A stretch of DNA of 64,000 nucleotides, from the NCBI GenBank assembly GCA_037178675.1, contig JAYMGJ010000734.1, forward strand, positions 1-64,000, written 5' to 3'. A program made the translations under genes and the position numbers. The notes beneath the pieces were generated by a model that was not told the origin of the DNA, searched no databases, and was given only the letters and a program-made list of their open reading frames with translations. This stretch comes from Scleroderma bovista. Lineage: Eukaryota > Basidiomycota > Agaricomycetes > Boletales > Sclerodermataceae. Positions 1-12,463 of the stretch are shown here, one piece after another. The first letter of the stretch is position 1; each line of letters begins with the position of its first letter.

Positions 1-376
1 TTTCTTGTAGCGCCAGCGTTCTTGCATAGGGCAGAGGTGTTCGAAAGTAATGGTAAAACACAGGTGATAAAGACATGCCTGTATGTTTATATAAGCGGGA
101 AAAAGTCCCCTGACGTCGATGTCCTGTGTCCTCCTAACCCCTAAATAAGAGCCCCCATCTTGTCTGTTCTTCACCAAGTCAACTCTCAGATCTCTATTCT
201 CAAATCGTTTCTCCTTTCATCGTCCCGTGTTAGTTCCTTCACATTTCTGCTACCTTCCTGCACTCAATTTCTTGTTTCAAGCCCTCCCGTACTTAAGTCA
301 CCTTTCGTTTACCCCTCTTCTTCCAGTGTCTTCCACCACTTTCTCCGATTCTTCCAAGCTCGGCAGCGGCGAGGAC

Positions 377-895
377 ATGGACAAAGGTGACCCTTCCTCT
401 CCCACGGCCGATACGGCCGGTCTTCCACTTGATCACTCAAATCGGCTCGCCACTCCCTCCCCTCCGCCCCGTGTCTCCGAACTCGAGGCCACGCAGTACT
501 ACTGGGGACTGTCTTCCAAACCCCGGCTGATTGCTCGCACTGGCGAGCCGTGGGACCCACCCTCCGGCCCGGAGGCATACCCTAGGGCTAAGGAACTTCG
601 TAGCCCATTAGGACACTTGAAACTCTTTGACGTCTGGGAGGATAACCTTGCCCTCAAGGTGCACAAGATCCTCGACCAGAATCAGGTCAACTGGTCAAGT
701 ACCGATATCATGCGAATTGGCTACGCTGATGAGCCTGGCGGAAACGTTGTCCTATGGATTGGCGTTTGCCCTACTCCCACTCGCCTCTCCTACAATGTCG
801 GAATCAAGGTTGCTATCCAGTGCAAGCGTCTTCTACTCAGCTACGGTATTCAGGATGTTGATGTCGAGCTGCGCGAATCTCGCATCATCCGCTGA
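377..895 (+). CDS. Truncated member of an expanded basidiomycete hypothetical family
   Basis: A 172-codon open frame starts at the first ATG of the frame (377). It is preceded by a pyrimidine-rich leader and a TATA-like stretch near 140. The core reads YYWGLSSKPRLIART, then a PEAYPRAKELR segment, then VWEDNLALKVHKILD and IMRIGYADEPGGNVVLWIGV, ending in VELRESRIIR. I recognise this pattern from a large family of Agaricomycete proteins of unknown function. From memory, relatives continue well past the RES motif into a second domain, whereas this frame stops directly after it. It is therefore probably a 3'-truncated copy, although a short natural variant cannot be excluded. No function is assigned. 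The downstream sequence to about 2,340 shows no continuation of the family. Confidence 0.6.
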   Translation: MDKGDPSSPTADTAGLPLDHSNRLATPSPPPRVSELEATQYYWGLSSKPRLIARTGEPWDPPSGPEAYPRAKELRSPLGHLKLFDVWEDNLALKVHKILDQNQVNWSSTDIMRIGYADEPGGNVVLWIGVCPTPTRLSYNVGIKVAIQCKRLLLSYGIQDVDVELRESRIIR

Positions 896-2340
896 GCCCA
901 CAGGACTATTAAAAAATGTATTCAAGTATATTCATTGTGAGGATTGAATTCAGTAATGTAAACAAGGGCTCTTTCCCTCCAGACGTGTGGAGCCATAATA
1001 GTATGGTTGCTGCAGAAAACAGACCTGCTCGCAGAAAGGCGGTCAGATAGTAGCATGTGATTGTTGTGCTACAGCCGCCCATTGCACGATGTCGAGATCA
1101 ATGCCAACATGTCGAGCAGGAAGACGCCAAAAGTTCGACTACCTACAGGCAGTCGCTGTGGCTCCTAATTGAAATGCATGACATTAGAGGAAAACACTCG
1201 AAACCGAAAAGCACTCACGCAGTTAGCATACAGCTGTAATGAAGCATCGTCGTCATGCACATATGCACTTGGTGCAAGCAGTGCACGAGCAGCGACAGAG
1301 TAGATGCCCCTATCAACAGCGGTACCTTCAGGCCATACCTCTTATCCATAGGCATGAATTGAATGCCATCATCAGATATTGACGAAGTTGCACAGAGGCC
1401 ATGAGAGAGGAATATAGCACGAAGCACGCAAGATCGTCAGCACCTCACTTACCAACGAAGTGAACGCACTGAAATAAAATGAAATAAGGATACACACGAA
1501 GATGACAAAGATGGTACCAGCCGGCGGCACAATCATGATAATGTAGTAGATGGAGTAGATATGGGGTCGTCGAGTAGTGGTGATGGGTCGCTGGTGCTGT
1601 TAATGATAATGATGGGGTCATCGCCGTCGTCGTCAGTGCTGGTAGTAGTCATTGTCGTCGGCGTTGGTGGTGGTCGTGGTTGTAGAGTGGTCGTCGGTGG
1701 TGGTCGTGAGCGCTGGTGGCTGTGTGGTCATCGTCGCCTATCATTGACGCTGGTGGTGGTGCGGTCGTTGTCGTTGGCGTCGTCGTCGTCATCAACGTTG
1801 GTCGTGGTCGTGGTTATGTCGGCGTTGATGGTGGAGGTGGTCATCATCGAAGAAAGTTGCAAACGTTAACGGTAGCATCTGATAAAGAAGGCTTACCTGG
1901 AGCATGTAAAAACGGTCGTGAACATAAGGGGGGAAGCACTGGGTAACGAACCGGCGATGAGTGCCAGCGGAGTCAATGAAGGCGATCGGACTCCGAGATG
2001 GTGTGTGGACGCCAACCGTGGCTCCAGCAAAAGATACTACAACCAAGTCAGAGCGCAGAACACAAATGAGAACATACCTAGTGCATACGGGTTGCCGCCC
2101 GAGGTGGAGTAGGCAATGTATACGAGCGACAGCACGGGTGGTGCAGAGGTGGTACTGGTCATGATCGTGGCAGCAAGGTGACCTACTAAGTCTTAGGATG
2201 TTACCTCGCACTCGAAGTATCGGGTGGGTGGTTAAGCTTTAGAAATTAGCAGTGAAAATCATTGGGTGTATAATTTATTAGTGCACTATAATACAGATAC
2301 ACGTACACGAGCCGACAACAGAAGCACGCTTACAATCAAT
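896..2340. other. Intergenic stretch with GTC/GTG-rich low-complexity core
   Basis: No gene is supported here. Between about 1,555 and 1,860 the plus strand is dominated by GTC, GTG and GGT triplets. This keeps several overlapping frames open by composition, giving Val/Ser-rich or, antisense, His/Asp-rich products with no domain. A similar GTC-rich stretch recurs at about 34,930-35,300. The rest is unremarkable and lies 3' of the minus-strand TAF12 gene. Confidence 0.6.
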
Positions 2341-3714
2341 TTATAATAACTTACCCTCCCGCTTGGCTTGCTGGACCTGTGCGAGTCGCTGACTCCGGAG
2401 TGTCATCGACGTCCCCTGTGCAGACTTCTTGGTCGTTGTGGCGGGTGCGGGCGGTGCGACGGTTGATTGCGACAGCGATATACGCGTGTCATCAGACGCG
2501 AACCCTGGTATGCGAATGTTATGGTTGCGCTCTATGCGTACGTCCGTGAATCACTCTGAAGAGAGAGAAAAAGAAGTAGAAATGGTGCTTACCAAGATGT
2601 AGTTGAAGGTCCTTGATTTCGAGCGTGTCTCCTCGTCTGTGCTTTGCAAGCCGGCAGCTAAAATTGGTGACCGAATCTATGAACTCGTCTGCGATCTGCA
2701 GGAGTAACTGGTATGCTTTAGTCCCACGACCAGCCTTCGTCTAATGAGAGAGAAGGAAAGCGAGACGTACATCTTCGACTTCGGGTTCTATCCGGACATT
2801 AGGGTCGACACTGGATACAAGGTCCTGGATCGAGCGCCGCATGCTCTGGTCTCCTGGCGTATTCTTCCTTCGCGTCAGGTTATCATCTACCGTTAATGTT
2901 GTCTCCTCCATCGATCTAGCAACGTGTGACGGCGTGCCTGTAGTTCGTAAACGGATACAAGAAACAAATCAGTGTCATGTTAGCTTGCGAAACAACACGC
3001 CAAACAGTGGGGAAGTGATCGCTCTAACCTGACATTCTCCCGCTTGCCATACCTCCCGTCAATGTCGGTCTTCCCTGTTGTGACGCGGGCCAAGGGATAG
3101 GGCCTGGATTTGTCGTATTGAGCGTCTGACTGATGGGATACCCATCCCCCGTCGTCGACGAGAGGACTGGCGCAGGGGACCCAGTTTTGAATGCGGACGT
3201 TGTACTACTCGCCGACACTGTCGTGGCTGTTGCCACAGCTTGTGTAGTTGACTATTGCAATGATATGACATGGTTAAACGTGACTTTAGTGTCGAGACGC
3301 ACCTTCGCTGGTGTCGTTACAGTTGAGGACGTTGTCGACGCTATGGATACCGATGCCGCTGTACTCGATCCAGCTACCGGGGTCTTATACCTTTCCGCGT
3401 ATTCCTTCAGCTAGAAGCACGGATATTCAGTGGAACCGTTTTGTGAAGTCCCTTTACCCATGTACCTGTTGAATCTGTTGGGAATTTAACTTTCCCTGGC
3501 GGGCGAGCTCCCCAAGCTGGCCCATATTCTGAGCGAGGAGTTGCGCAATACGCTCGCCTGTGATGGGCTCCCCATTTTGGTTCTTGAAGGCGTTTCCGAG
3601 CGCAGTGATGATATTGGCTGGGTTAGAAGACGGCTGTCCAAGTGTAGCTGGAGTTGCTGCCGCCGATGCTGTCGGCGTCGGTGCACCAGATTGTTGTTGG
3701 TCATTGGAGGCCAT
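2341..3714 (-). CDS. TAF12: Transcription initiation factor TFIID subunit 12 (TAF12, also SAGA)
   Basis: This six-exon gene has exons 3714-3466, 3410-3303, 3251-3029, 2937-2771, 2707-2593 and 2531-2341. All phases match and give 350 residues. TAF12 pairs with TAF4 through a histone fold inside TFIID and, in fungi, also sits in SAGA, acting in the nucleus. The first 220 residues or so are Ser/Thr/Ala/Gln-rich and variable. The C-terminal histone fold (about 229-295) is clear: [13 protein letters not shown], then [40 protein letters not shown] and [12 protein letters not shown]. The start is placed at the ATG before ASNDQQQSG, because the frame upstream of it shows no conserved sequence. A consensus GTAAGT lies just before the stop, so a further 3' exon is possible. 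It transcribes away from the transposase gene. Confidence 0.88.
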
Positions 3715-5093
3715 AGTGTGCAGACACTCGTTGAAGTTGTGTTGGTCAAGGGTGCATAATCGGTTTTCCCACGCTACGATAACGTCGTGCACGAACGACC
3801 CTTCTCTGATTCCTGAATATCAACCTCCAAGGCCTTGTCGACACGAGGGCGATGACCAGCCTGGCCCCAGCGCACCCTTCAAAGAGCCCACCATGCCCTC
3901 TCTAATTCTATGCCTTGTCTGCCTCATACCCCCAGACGAAGCGGCTCTAGACGCGATCAAATCCACCTAGTTGCAATCTCAGGTGAAAACAAAACTTGTC
4001 GAGCTCTCAAGATCGCACGACCAATTCTTTGTGCTGTCAGTAACAAGCTTCAACCTTTCTCCTAGTCGCGGTGACATAAGGAACGACCCGTGCTCACAGC
4101 ACTTGTTCATTAACACCAGTCGAGCACAGCTTCTCCCAGCTACTGCAGGGCCAACAGTTACATAGTCTGGTGCAGGCAGGAAAGCCATTGACGTCTTCGT
4201 ATGTACCCGAACAATTTCATACTGCTCTGACGATAATTACCGTACTGAATTTGACAGTCAAGTCACCGCGGCAGCGAATGTCCACCTGATTGTTTGAGCC
4301 TCCCCTTGATAATTTTGTTTATTCGTGGGCCGTAACCCTATTATTCGACCAGAGTCCTGAAGTTGGACCCCAGGCCATATTGTCTTCTTCGAGATATTCT
4401 GCTTCCATCTGTGTGATTATGTGGTTGCAGGTTGTATCATCTTCAGCGGGCCACTTACACCGAAGACTTCACCCCCGTCAAATCCAATTGCACCCTCGGC
4501 GATGCACTTGCCTTCGGAGCTCTAGGTAATTGGTCAACAGTCACGACAGTGCGTAGTTTGAGATCGAGCTCACCCTCATTCTCCCATGAATTTTGAATAT
4601 TAAAGTCTAAGAATACTGTTAGTTTGTGTTCAACCTACTGGAACTCGTCTCCATCTTACCACATTGTGAAACCAAGAACGCGGGCATGACAGCATGACAG
4701 TCATTGCAAAGGGACAGACGTGGTGGCCGATTCGGACAAGTCCCTTTTAGCGTCACGACAGGGTGCGCGCTGATGCCAGATTCATATATTGACCTGCGGG
4801 AAGAACTGAACGGCCAACGGGTTCCGGTGCCCTATTAGACGGGGTTACATTTCAGTCAAGATGAAAGGCCTTACCAGATGGTAACCTTGCGGCAGTCCGT
4901 CCAAACCTGTACGGGTCCTAAGACTTATCGGAGTTTGAATGGGACTTACGGGACTTACCTTGTAAGGTAGGCCTTTTCCACAGCGTGCTGTGGACATTCT
5001 GACTGCGCTGTGTCGTCTCGTCAACGCTGTGCTTGAATCTTGACGGCAGTGAGCTTTGTTTTCACTGAAGCGATTGCTACTTGTCAACCCACT
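3715..5093. other. Intergenic region between TAF12 and the transposase gene
   Basis: No gene is supported. A few short frames around 3,980-4,530 have no recognisable domain. Two small palindromes lie upstream of the transposase gene, ACCTTGTAAGGT near 4,959 and TCCACAGCGTGCTGTGGA near 4,977. They could be element-end or regulatory features, but no matching copies were found on the other side of the gene by eye. Confidence 0.5.
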
Positions 5094-8000
5094 ATGTCTG
5101 ACCTGGCCAAACGTGCTCGTGGACGTCCGAAAGGGTCAAAGAACCCACCCGGTGCAAAGAACGTCGGAAGGCCACGCAAGAATGGTGAGCCGGCTCAGCC
5201 AAGAAACACCACTGAAAAGGGTGAGTTTCACAGTGTTGACTGTGCCCTGCTTCGTTTCCGTGTTGACACCCTTCCTTGTGCAGGTTCTTCGGCAGTGTCG
5301 TCTGCCGTTCCTTCACGGTCATCATCACTGGACGCATCTCGAACACTGGGAGCTACTGGGGGTGTGTTTCTCTCTTTTCTTTGCTAATTACAATGCTCAC
5401 TTTCTTTGTACATAGAAAATCTACCTACGAGCAGCAGCCCATCCACATTAGCGATTCCCTCACATGCTGAAGGGGGGATAACACGATCGGATGTGCCCAC
5501 TCAGCAGTTACCCCAGCGAAAGACACAGGGTTCAGTTCACGCCGAACAGGAGCGTGCTACCTTACCCGCGTGTCAACCGGATGCCAACATTTATGGGTCT
5601 GACCTGAGTGCTGCTTATGTCCTCGAGGACGAAGAAGCCATGGATGACGAGGTATTGGACGAGTTTGCACATGGATGTGATGAGGAAGATGAGGGAGTTG
5701 GTAGTCCGAATGATGCCCAGGAGTCCATACATGAAGGCGCCGCATCGCCGCCACCCCTAGATACTGCCAGGTCTGGTAGCAACACGCGGGCCACATTGCC
5801 CACCTGGCTTATGGCCGAGTACCAATCCATCCGTGAACGCCTTACTGCAGAGATGAAGAAAAATACATCAGGCCTTCCGCTGTGCTATCAGCGACACTCC
5901 TTCTATGATGGAGTGGATAACCCTTACCTCGCTGCGAAGTCCACGTTCCAGCTCTCTGCTAGTATCTTCCACCAGCCGCAGATTTTCGTATGGCTGCCGC
6001 ATACTCTTGTCGACAAAATACCATGCCCAGCCTGCTATACTGCTGGTCGTCAGGCTGTGAAGAAGTCATGTGTCTACCTCCAGAAGCATGGCTTTGCCCC
6101 CTATCCTCGTCGTGTGGTTGACATTGATCGGAATGTGTACATTGTAGGTTATCGATATGTCTGTGGTCACAAGGACTGTGGCAAGACCTTCTTCAGCTGG
6201 ACCCCAGCTGTCCTTGACATGTTACCACGTCCTCTGCGAGACCAATTCCAGTTCCGACTCACCTATCGAAGTGGGCTCACATTGCGGCTTGCATCCCTCC
6301 TCCGAGAGTCCTTCAGCGCTGGCATTGGCCCAGAGCAGTTCACGACAATGATTGAAGCAGCCCACTACCAACGATATGACTTGCTTCAGTGTCAATTCCT
6401 TGAAATGGTACTACACCGAAGCGAGAAGGGTGCACTCTCCACTCTTTGGGCCAAAGCAACCCCCTTTGGAGCATTTCGTGATCGCAGTGGCTATGCTGGC
6501 TTCGTCCCAAGTGCAAGATACTTTGCAAGGTTTTATGACATGCTTGTCGAAGAGTCTGCACCAGCAATGCGTCAACTCATTGCTTCACTGCCTGCAGATG
6601 TCATTAAACAGGACCATAGTTTCAAGGTACTATCCTACCTTTGTGCTCATTGTGGTTCTTTGTTGTTGACAAGTGGCTTTGATAGGCAATCAAGCGTCTT
6701 GGCAAGATTGAAGGAGTCCCAGCCTTCCATGCCCTATTTACAACAGTCAATGAATATGGTGAAATACGTTCAATGAACTTTACTCCCTCAAAGGGGCAGG
6801 ATGATTGGGCCCCTGTCCTCGAATCCCTGCTGCCATCACTCAGGAGCTTTGGCCATGGTCCACCCAAACTTGTGTTCACTGACAACATCCGAGCTGACAA
6901 GGATCGACTTCTGTCTGTCTTTCCATCCCTTTCTACTGGTGTTACTCCTGTGCTACCAGCTGTGAATGACATGGAACCTCTCACTCTGCCCCCTAATTGG
7001 TCTTCTGTGTTGTTGACATCAACTCACCAAGTCAACCTTCGCTTTAACACAATCATGGACTGTCACACTGATGCAAACCCTGTTGTTGTTGGACTCTCTC
7101 TTCAGTGGCCAACAGATATCATGAAGGGTGTCAGTGGCCATGTGTCTCTCATCCAGGTGGCTTATGGGAATGTAGTCTATCTCATCCAGGTCAGCCACTG
7201 CCATCTGACCCAGCCTCCTTTCTTTCTCATTCCCTTCATCTGAAACAGACAATGTCATTTTTGCAGGGTCAATATCTTTCCCTCCCTCATTCCCTTCTCA
7301 CGTTTTTGCAGTCCAGTGCATACCACAAGGTTGGTGTAAATATCACTGCCAATCTTGAATGTTTGTGCAAGGATTTGGCTCCATCATCTCGCTCCCCTCC
7401 GTTTTCTGGCCAACTGGAGATTGGGCAGCTGGCCTATGAGCACCATGCAGCTTCACAGGCAACTGTAGGACTTCCTGCCTTGTGTCGAAGCATCTTGCGA
7501 CAGCAGCTCAACAGGGACCCTGCAGTATGCATCAGTCCCCTATGGGCAAGCACAAGCCTTCCAGCCAAGTTCACCAGCCATGCTGTCCTCGAGGCCTATG
7601 CCATGTGGTCCCTCTATTCCATCCTCACTACCATCAAGCTCCCAGAGAGGGTTTCCTCATCCACACCTGCTGGCACACCTGTGGTCATGCATGCACCTGA
7701 TGGTCGAACCATTGCACGGGGAGCCATTGCACTTGATCGGCTTGCAACATTTGATGGTGTCAATGTCACACCATCTCGAGTCATCATGGTTGTACAAGAG
7801 GTCTGTGTTCCAGGCTACTTGATCTCACCAACACTCTTGAAATCCCATACACCTACTCCACTGTCAGCCTTTGGGAAGCCTCCATTTTCCATCCTTTGTC
7901 AAGCCAATCATCTCATAACGAAGCCAGTTTCTGCCATCACTGGTAACGAGCCCCCTATTGACATCCATTTGGACCACTCCAAACTGTGTGCAGCACCTCA

Positions 8001-9518
8001 ACCATTCCGTGGTAGGGGCAATGTTGACCATGCCAGTTTTGACCCTCTGTCACTTGACAGTCCTCCATTTGTTCTTCAGCATGAACCTGACTTTAATGTA
8101 TTCCCCGAAACAGATGGAGAGCAATCCATTTCGAGTTCAACCTTGGACCCGACAGCACAGGCAGTGATCAGTCAGATGGTCACTGATGTACTGCAGTATG
8201 AGCCTCAAAGCCAATCTCTCACTCGCAGCCGGTTCAAAGGTGACATTTGGCATCTATTCCACCAGTTCAGCATCCCACTCAGCCATGGCTTACGTCGTCC
8301 ATTTGCTCGGGCACTCAGCGCAGCCATCTTTCTCACTGACTTGGATGATAAGCACGCTGTCGAAGAAGTGCTGAAGTACAAGGGCATTGCATACGAGTCA
8401 AAGCTGAAGTCTCACCCATGGTGGATCCTTTCTCGAGTTCGTCGCTATGTCCCTCCACCCGAAATCCTGTTCAGTCGAGTGGCTGCTGTTATGAAGACAT
8501 ATGGTCCTCTCAAGGATGCCACCTCAGGCGAGCCATTGTTCAATGGGAAGTGCTGGGACACGGTCAAAAATTTACTTGAGAACATCCGCAATGGATATTA
8601 CTCAGATCCCCCTGATGTGCCATTGTTCTACACGATCGGAAAGGATCGCAACGGACTGTCATTATATCGATGCTGCCGTGGAACAAACGACGTCGAAGGT
8701 GGTGTTCACCAAAATCTTATCCGGTACTTTGAGTCATTCAACGTCTCTCCACGGCGTGCAATCAACATGATCTTGGTGTACTGTGTGCGGCACAACATTC
8801 GAGTTGGTACCTTGAACCGCACAGCATCCCGCTATGTCGGGCACTTCAATATTCCTCTCAAGAACCGGGTCGCATCGCTTTGCGAACGTGCTGCTAATGT
8901 GCTTTGTCAAGACTCAACTGATTACTATGGTGGCGGCGGCTGGGTCAACCTCGATAACTACGCACAAGCGAATGAACCTTTTGGCTTACTGCCTTTCAAC
9001 AATCAGACGCGCCAACATGGATCAATGCTGCCATTTGATGCCAACCTTTTAAAACAGCATCCGAAGACTCGCCACCGATTCCTCAGTAGTTTGCAGGGCA
9101 CACGATTTGCTGTTCTTCCCATTCATACTGGCGAAGAACGTAGTCTTTTTCAATCCCTCACCCGCTCGTCGCCTCTCTTTGCGGGTGCCCAACAGCCTGA
9201 TTTCGTTGCATTGGCATCGTTGTTCAACAGTCACGCAAACGGCATCAGCATTTTCTACAAGGTAACATTTATAACATTGAACTGCTATTGTTGCCGGCTG
9301 CTTTACTGACTACTGTTATTGCTATTCAGCTACCTGAACACATCAAGGCCCACTACAAGACATGGCTCGACTATGTCAATGAGAAAGCATCTGTCACGCT
9401 CAGCATTGATCTCACAAAACGTGTCCGCGATCTTCTTTCGGTCCAAATTGGTGCCCCAGACAACATTCCAACCGCACGCCCACAAGTCCTCGCTGACACC
9501 AAACCTTGCGCCTCATAG
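5094..9518 (+). CDS. AT-hook DDE transposase-like protein with embedded 3'-5' exonuclease-like domain
   Basis: Six exons (5094-5220, 5284-5361, 5416-6626, 6686-7189, 7267-9261, 9330-9518) splice in phase to 1,367 residues without a stop. Two AT-hook-like motifs (GRPKGSKN, VGRPRKNG) lie at the N-terminus. A Cys-cluster follows (CPACYTAG, later CGHKDC). A transposase core is suggested by QDHSFK (D468), VFTDN (D538) and, far downstream, RGTNDVEGGVH (E1117). The segment from about 600 to 830 resembles an RNase D/WRN-type exonuclease: VVVGLSLQW, GHVSLIQVAYGNVVYLIQ, KVGVNITANL, HAVLEAYAMW. The expected acidic positions of that fold are replaced (S610, Q612, N669, E749). I recall this architecture from Agaricomycete repeats annotated as DUF6729. 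It is either a recent mobile element or a domesticated copy. Terminal repeats were not found by eye. Confidence 0.75.
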
Positions 9519-10722
9519 TTCAAACGTTCACGTGTCACCTTGTGATTCACTAGGGATAAGGCGATAACAGTAGCCGTTTGCTTGTTCGCTCATCATTACC
9601 AATAGATGTCCTAGACGAGGGAACAGGATGAATATTAACCCTCTGTACTTCTTCAAGGGCAGGAACAGATAAGGCCCGAATCATATCCACAACAAAGGTT
9701 GGCAGAATTTTTTTGCCATTGCAAACGTCGATGTATTAGTCAGAAGTGAACAAAAGCCATTATTGTCGGGACATAAGATCTAGGAATGTTTCATTTCCAT
9801 GTCTCTCCCATACAGTCGAACACTGCGTAGTAGTTGATATGCGGGTATAGAACATGGTTCATGAAACACCGGCTGAGGTCCTCGGCCTGAATAGTGGGTG
9901 CTTAAACGACTATCTTCATCTACGAAGAGAGTCTGGCTTAGGGAGCTAGTGGGTGCTGCGGTTTTCAGTGGCTCGTCATGACCACTGTCTTCCTTGGAAA
10001 TTTCTGTTGCCAGGGGAGACCACCCTGAAGCAACCTATATATGATACTGACCATAAGGATTGTACCGTGGTGTTGGGACGTCGTGACGATGAATTTCATC
10101 CTCTAGTGAGAACTGAGGACTACATAGCGTTTGGTTTGAAACACAGGCGACGCTGTATTGGCGTTTCTGTAGAGGATGTAAATCGATAAGATTCATTCGC
10201 ATCTACTAGGGTATCTTTGACCACGAATGCAAATTAATTCCTGCGTGAACACACGCAAATTCCATGCCCACCATCTCCTGATGTTCAGACTTTTTTCCAT
10301 ACACGTTGTTTCAAGAGACGGCGAGGCTTCTGTGGGTGTATAGCGACCCCCTAGCAACTTTCTTGAACGGCCAACACGGGTGATACGCATTCTTGCGGCT
10401 GCGGCTATGTGGTTCAGTTCGAACTTACAATTTGAGGTTTGAATCAAGAAGAGCAGCAATGATTTTCGAAAGGCTTGCGATGCAAGTAAGGACAAGGTGA
10501 GATATATAACCAACCCGGAATACTTGAGCCTTTACGTTGATAAGACTCATCAGAATAGTTGTCCACGCATCTGTACATCTATTCTGACGTGCTCACTGAG
10601 GGAGACGAAAATCGGGACGCTTTCGAAGTAGATTGGGCGTCTGTACGAATCTTAAATACCTGCAATTTCGTCCATACCAAGGTCATGCAATGCGATAGCT
10701 TCCGTAGCACTCCGATGCATAT
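9519..10722. other. Intergenic region, no gene seen
   Basis: About 1.2 kb between the 3' end of the transposase gene and the 3' end of the BAR-SH3 gene. The short open frames here (for example near 9,953-10,189 and 10,193-10,513 on the minus strand) have no domain, no coding bias and no plausible splice partners. Confidence 0.5.
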
Positions 10723-12362
10723 TCATTGCACGTAATTGCCAGGGAAAACACCCTGCATGCCGTTGAGACGGCCAGTCCACCAGTCTTCCTGGCTTTCTGT
10801 CTTCGTTATGACTTCAATACGATCACCAGTCTTGAATGACAAATCTCCGTCCGCCTTGGACGTAAATAATCAGTGGGTTTAGGCAATCACGATACATCAG
10901 ACACACCTGAGCATCAAAGTCATATAAAGCAGTGACATACTCGGGCGCTGGTTTCGGTTTCGGCTTCAGTGGCGGTGGTGGCGGTGGCGGTCGTTTCGTC
11001 GCAGCAGCGCTGACGCCATTGTTGGTAGCGTTATTCGTAGGTGCAGAGGCAGAGAAGGCATAGGGTGGCGGAGGTGCAGAAGGCTGGCTAGGTGGAGGGG
11101 GAGGCACTTTCTTGATGTATGATGGAGGAGGCATGCCACGGGAGGTTGTCCCACTGCTGACACTGGAGGTGGTCATCACGCTCGGAGCACGCCCAATAGA
11201 TGAGCCTGTGCCTGCTGAACGACCGGATTGTACCAGTTTGGCTTGAGTAAGCGTTAGTAGGTGGCAAAAGGGTGAGTTGGATCGGAGATGACAAACAAGT
11301 AGAGATGATTCTCTTCGTGATGTTGAGATCCTCGACCTGTCTCCATGCATCTCCCCGATTATTCTCATATTCTGACTGAATCTGGGATCCAGGGACGCTG
11401 GTGACATCATACCGACCCTCTGCAAATGAATTCATCTTCTCTAGGAAGAGATAATAGATGTTGAGCCTAGAAAGTGTGGTAGACTGTTGGCCGATCGAAT
11501 GCGAACGAGGGTATTACATACTGCATATAATAAAACGAGTGGAATAGAGGATCGATAAACTGCGTGGCGAGTTGCATGAATCTTGGGATTTCCTGCTTGA
11601 GTGTGTTATTGATATAATCATACTCATTGGTCGCGATCTCGAAATCCTGCTCGAGCTTGAACAAATTCTTCTCGTCGCTCAAACTCTTCTCCTTCTTATC
11701 CCTGAGCTTTGTGAGAGAGTTACTGAATCGGTCGTAGTCAGTGAGCTTGTGGTCGCGTTTGGTAATCGTCTTGCGAATGATCTTGAGAACACCCTGGAAT
11801 TCCTTTAATGGGCTGACGATGCGACTCTCGATAAGCTCGAGCTCCGGCGATATGGAAGTGCGGAGGTCTTCCATGTGTTTACCATACTCAGGGGTGTTGT
11901 TTATGGTGTCAGCTGCGGATGGATATTTACTGGCGAGGCTGAGCTCTCCTGATATTGGGGAGAAAAGGAAGTTGAAGTGGTTCGCAAAGGCATTGGCGGA
12001 GGTGAAGAGAGCTGGATCAGGGGAGGGGCGTAACTGACACGGCTGGCATGGGGACGGCGGGACACATACACACGACAGCTTCAGTGAAGGCTTTAGTGTC
12101 CTTCAGCAACTTCTCCGTGGCTTGCTCGAGAGTAGCAAAGTGTCGTTTGTAGTCGTCAAACTCGGGATCAGATGAAGCTGAGTTAACGGGAGATCAGGGA
12201 GTGTACTATCGAGCGGGTTGAGCAGGGTCATGCGTACTCTTCGAGAATCCGACTTTGGACGTCACGAGATGGGGTGTCCTGCACAGAACCCTTGTCAGAC
12301 ACTCTTGTTCTGGTTATCTCGTAGGCTACTCACCGCTTGATCGCCTTTGTGAAACCCTTCAT
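10723..12362 (-). CDS. hob1: BAR and SH3 domain protein, Rvs167/hob1-type amphiphysin
   Basis: Seven exons (12362-12334, 12278-12238, 12177-12074, 12033-11522, 11466-11297, 11241-10907, 10854-10723) give 440 residues. The product bends membranes and links endocytic pits to the actin machinery at the cortex. The N-terminus MKGFTKAIKR, then DPEFDDYKRHFATLEQATEK and the helical stretch to about residue 250, is a BAR domain. A linker rich in Pro, Ser and Thr (about 275-385, with PPPPPP runs) leads to a C-terminal SH3 domain (about 389-440: ALYDFDAQADGDLSFKTGD, EDWWTGRLNG, GVFPGNYV). The exon 3/exon 4 junction uses a GTGTGT donor and is the least certain. The gene is divergent from SDO1, with 101 bp between the two start codons. 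Confidence 0.9.
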
Positions 12363-12463
12363 GGTTGGCCAAACCGATGCCGCGGCAGGTGAACGAACGG
12401 AAGGATAAGTTGATTATATAATCATTTCTTATTCACTGACGTCGACCACTGATCACTGCCAAT

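Noticed and set aside
1561..1869. Val/Ser-rich open frames in the GTC/GTG-rich tract
   Set aside because: They are open in several frames at once because of triplet composition; there is no domain and no splice context.
9953..10189. 78-codon plus-strand frame 3' of the transposase gene
   Set aside because: No similarity to element ends or proteins that I can recognise; treated as intergenic.
10193..10513. 106-codon minus-strand frame downstream of the BAR-SH3 gene
   Set aside because: No recognisable family, no splice continuity and no start context.
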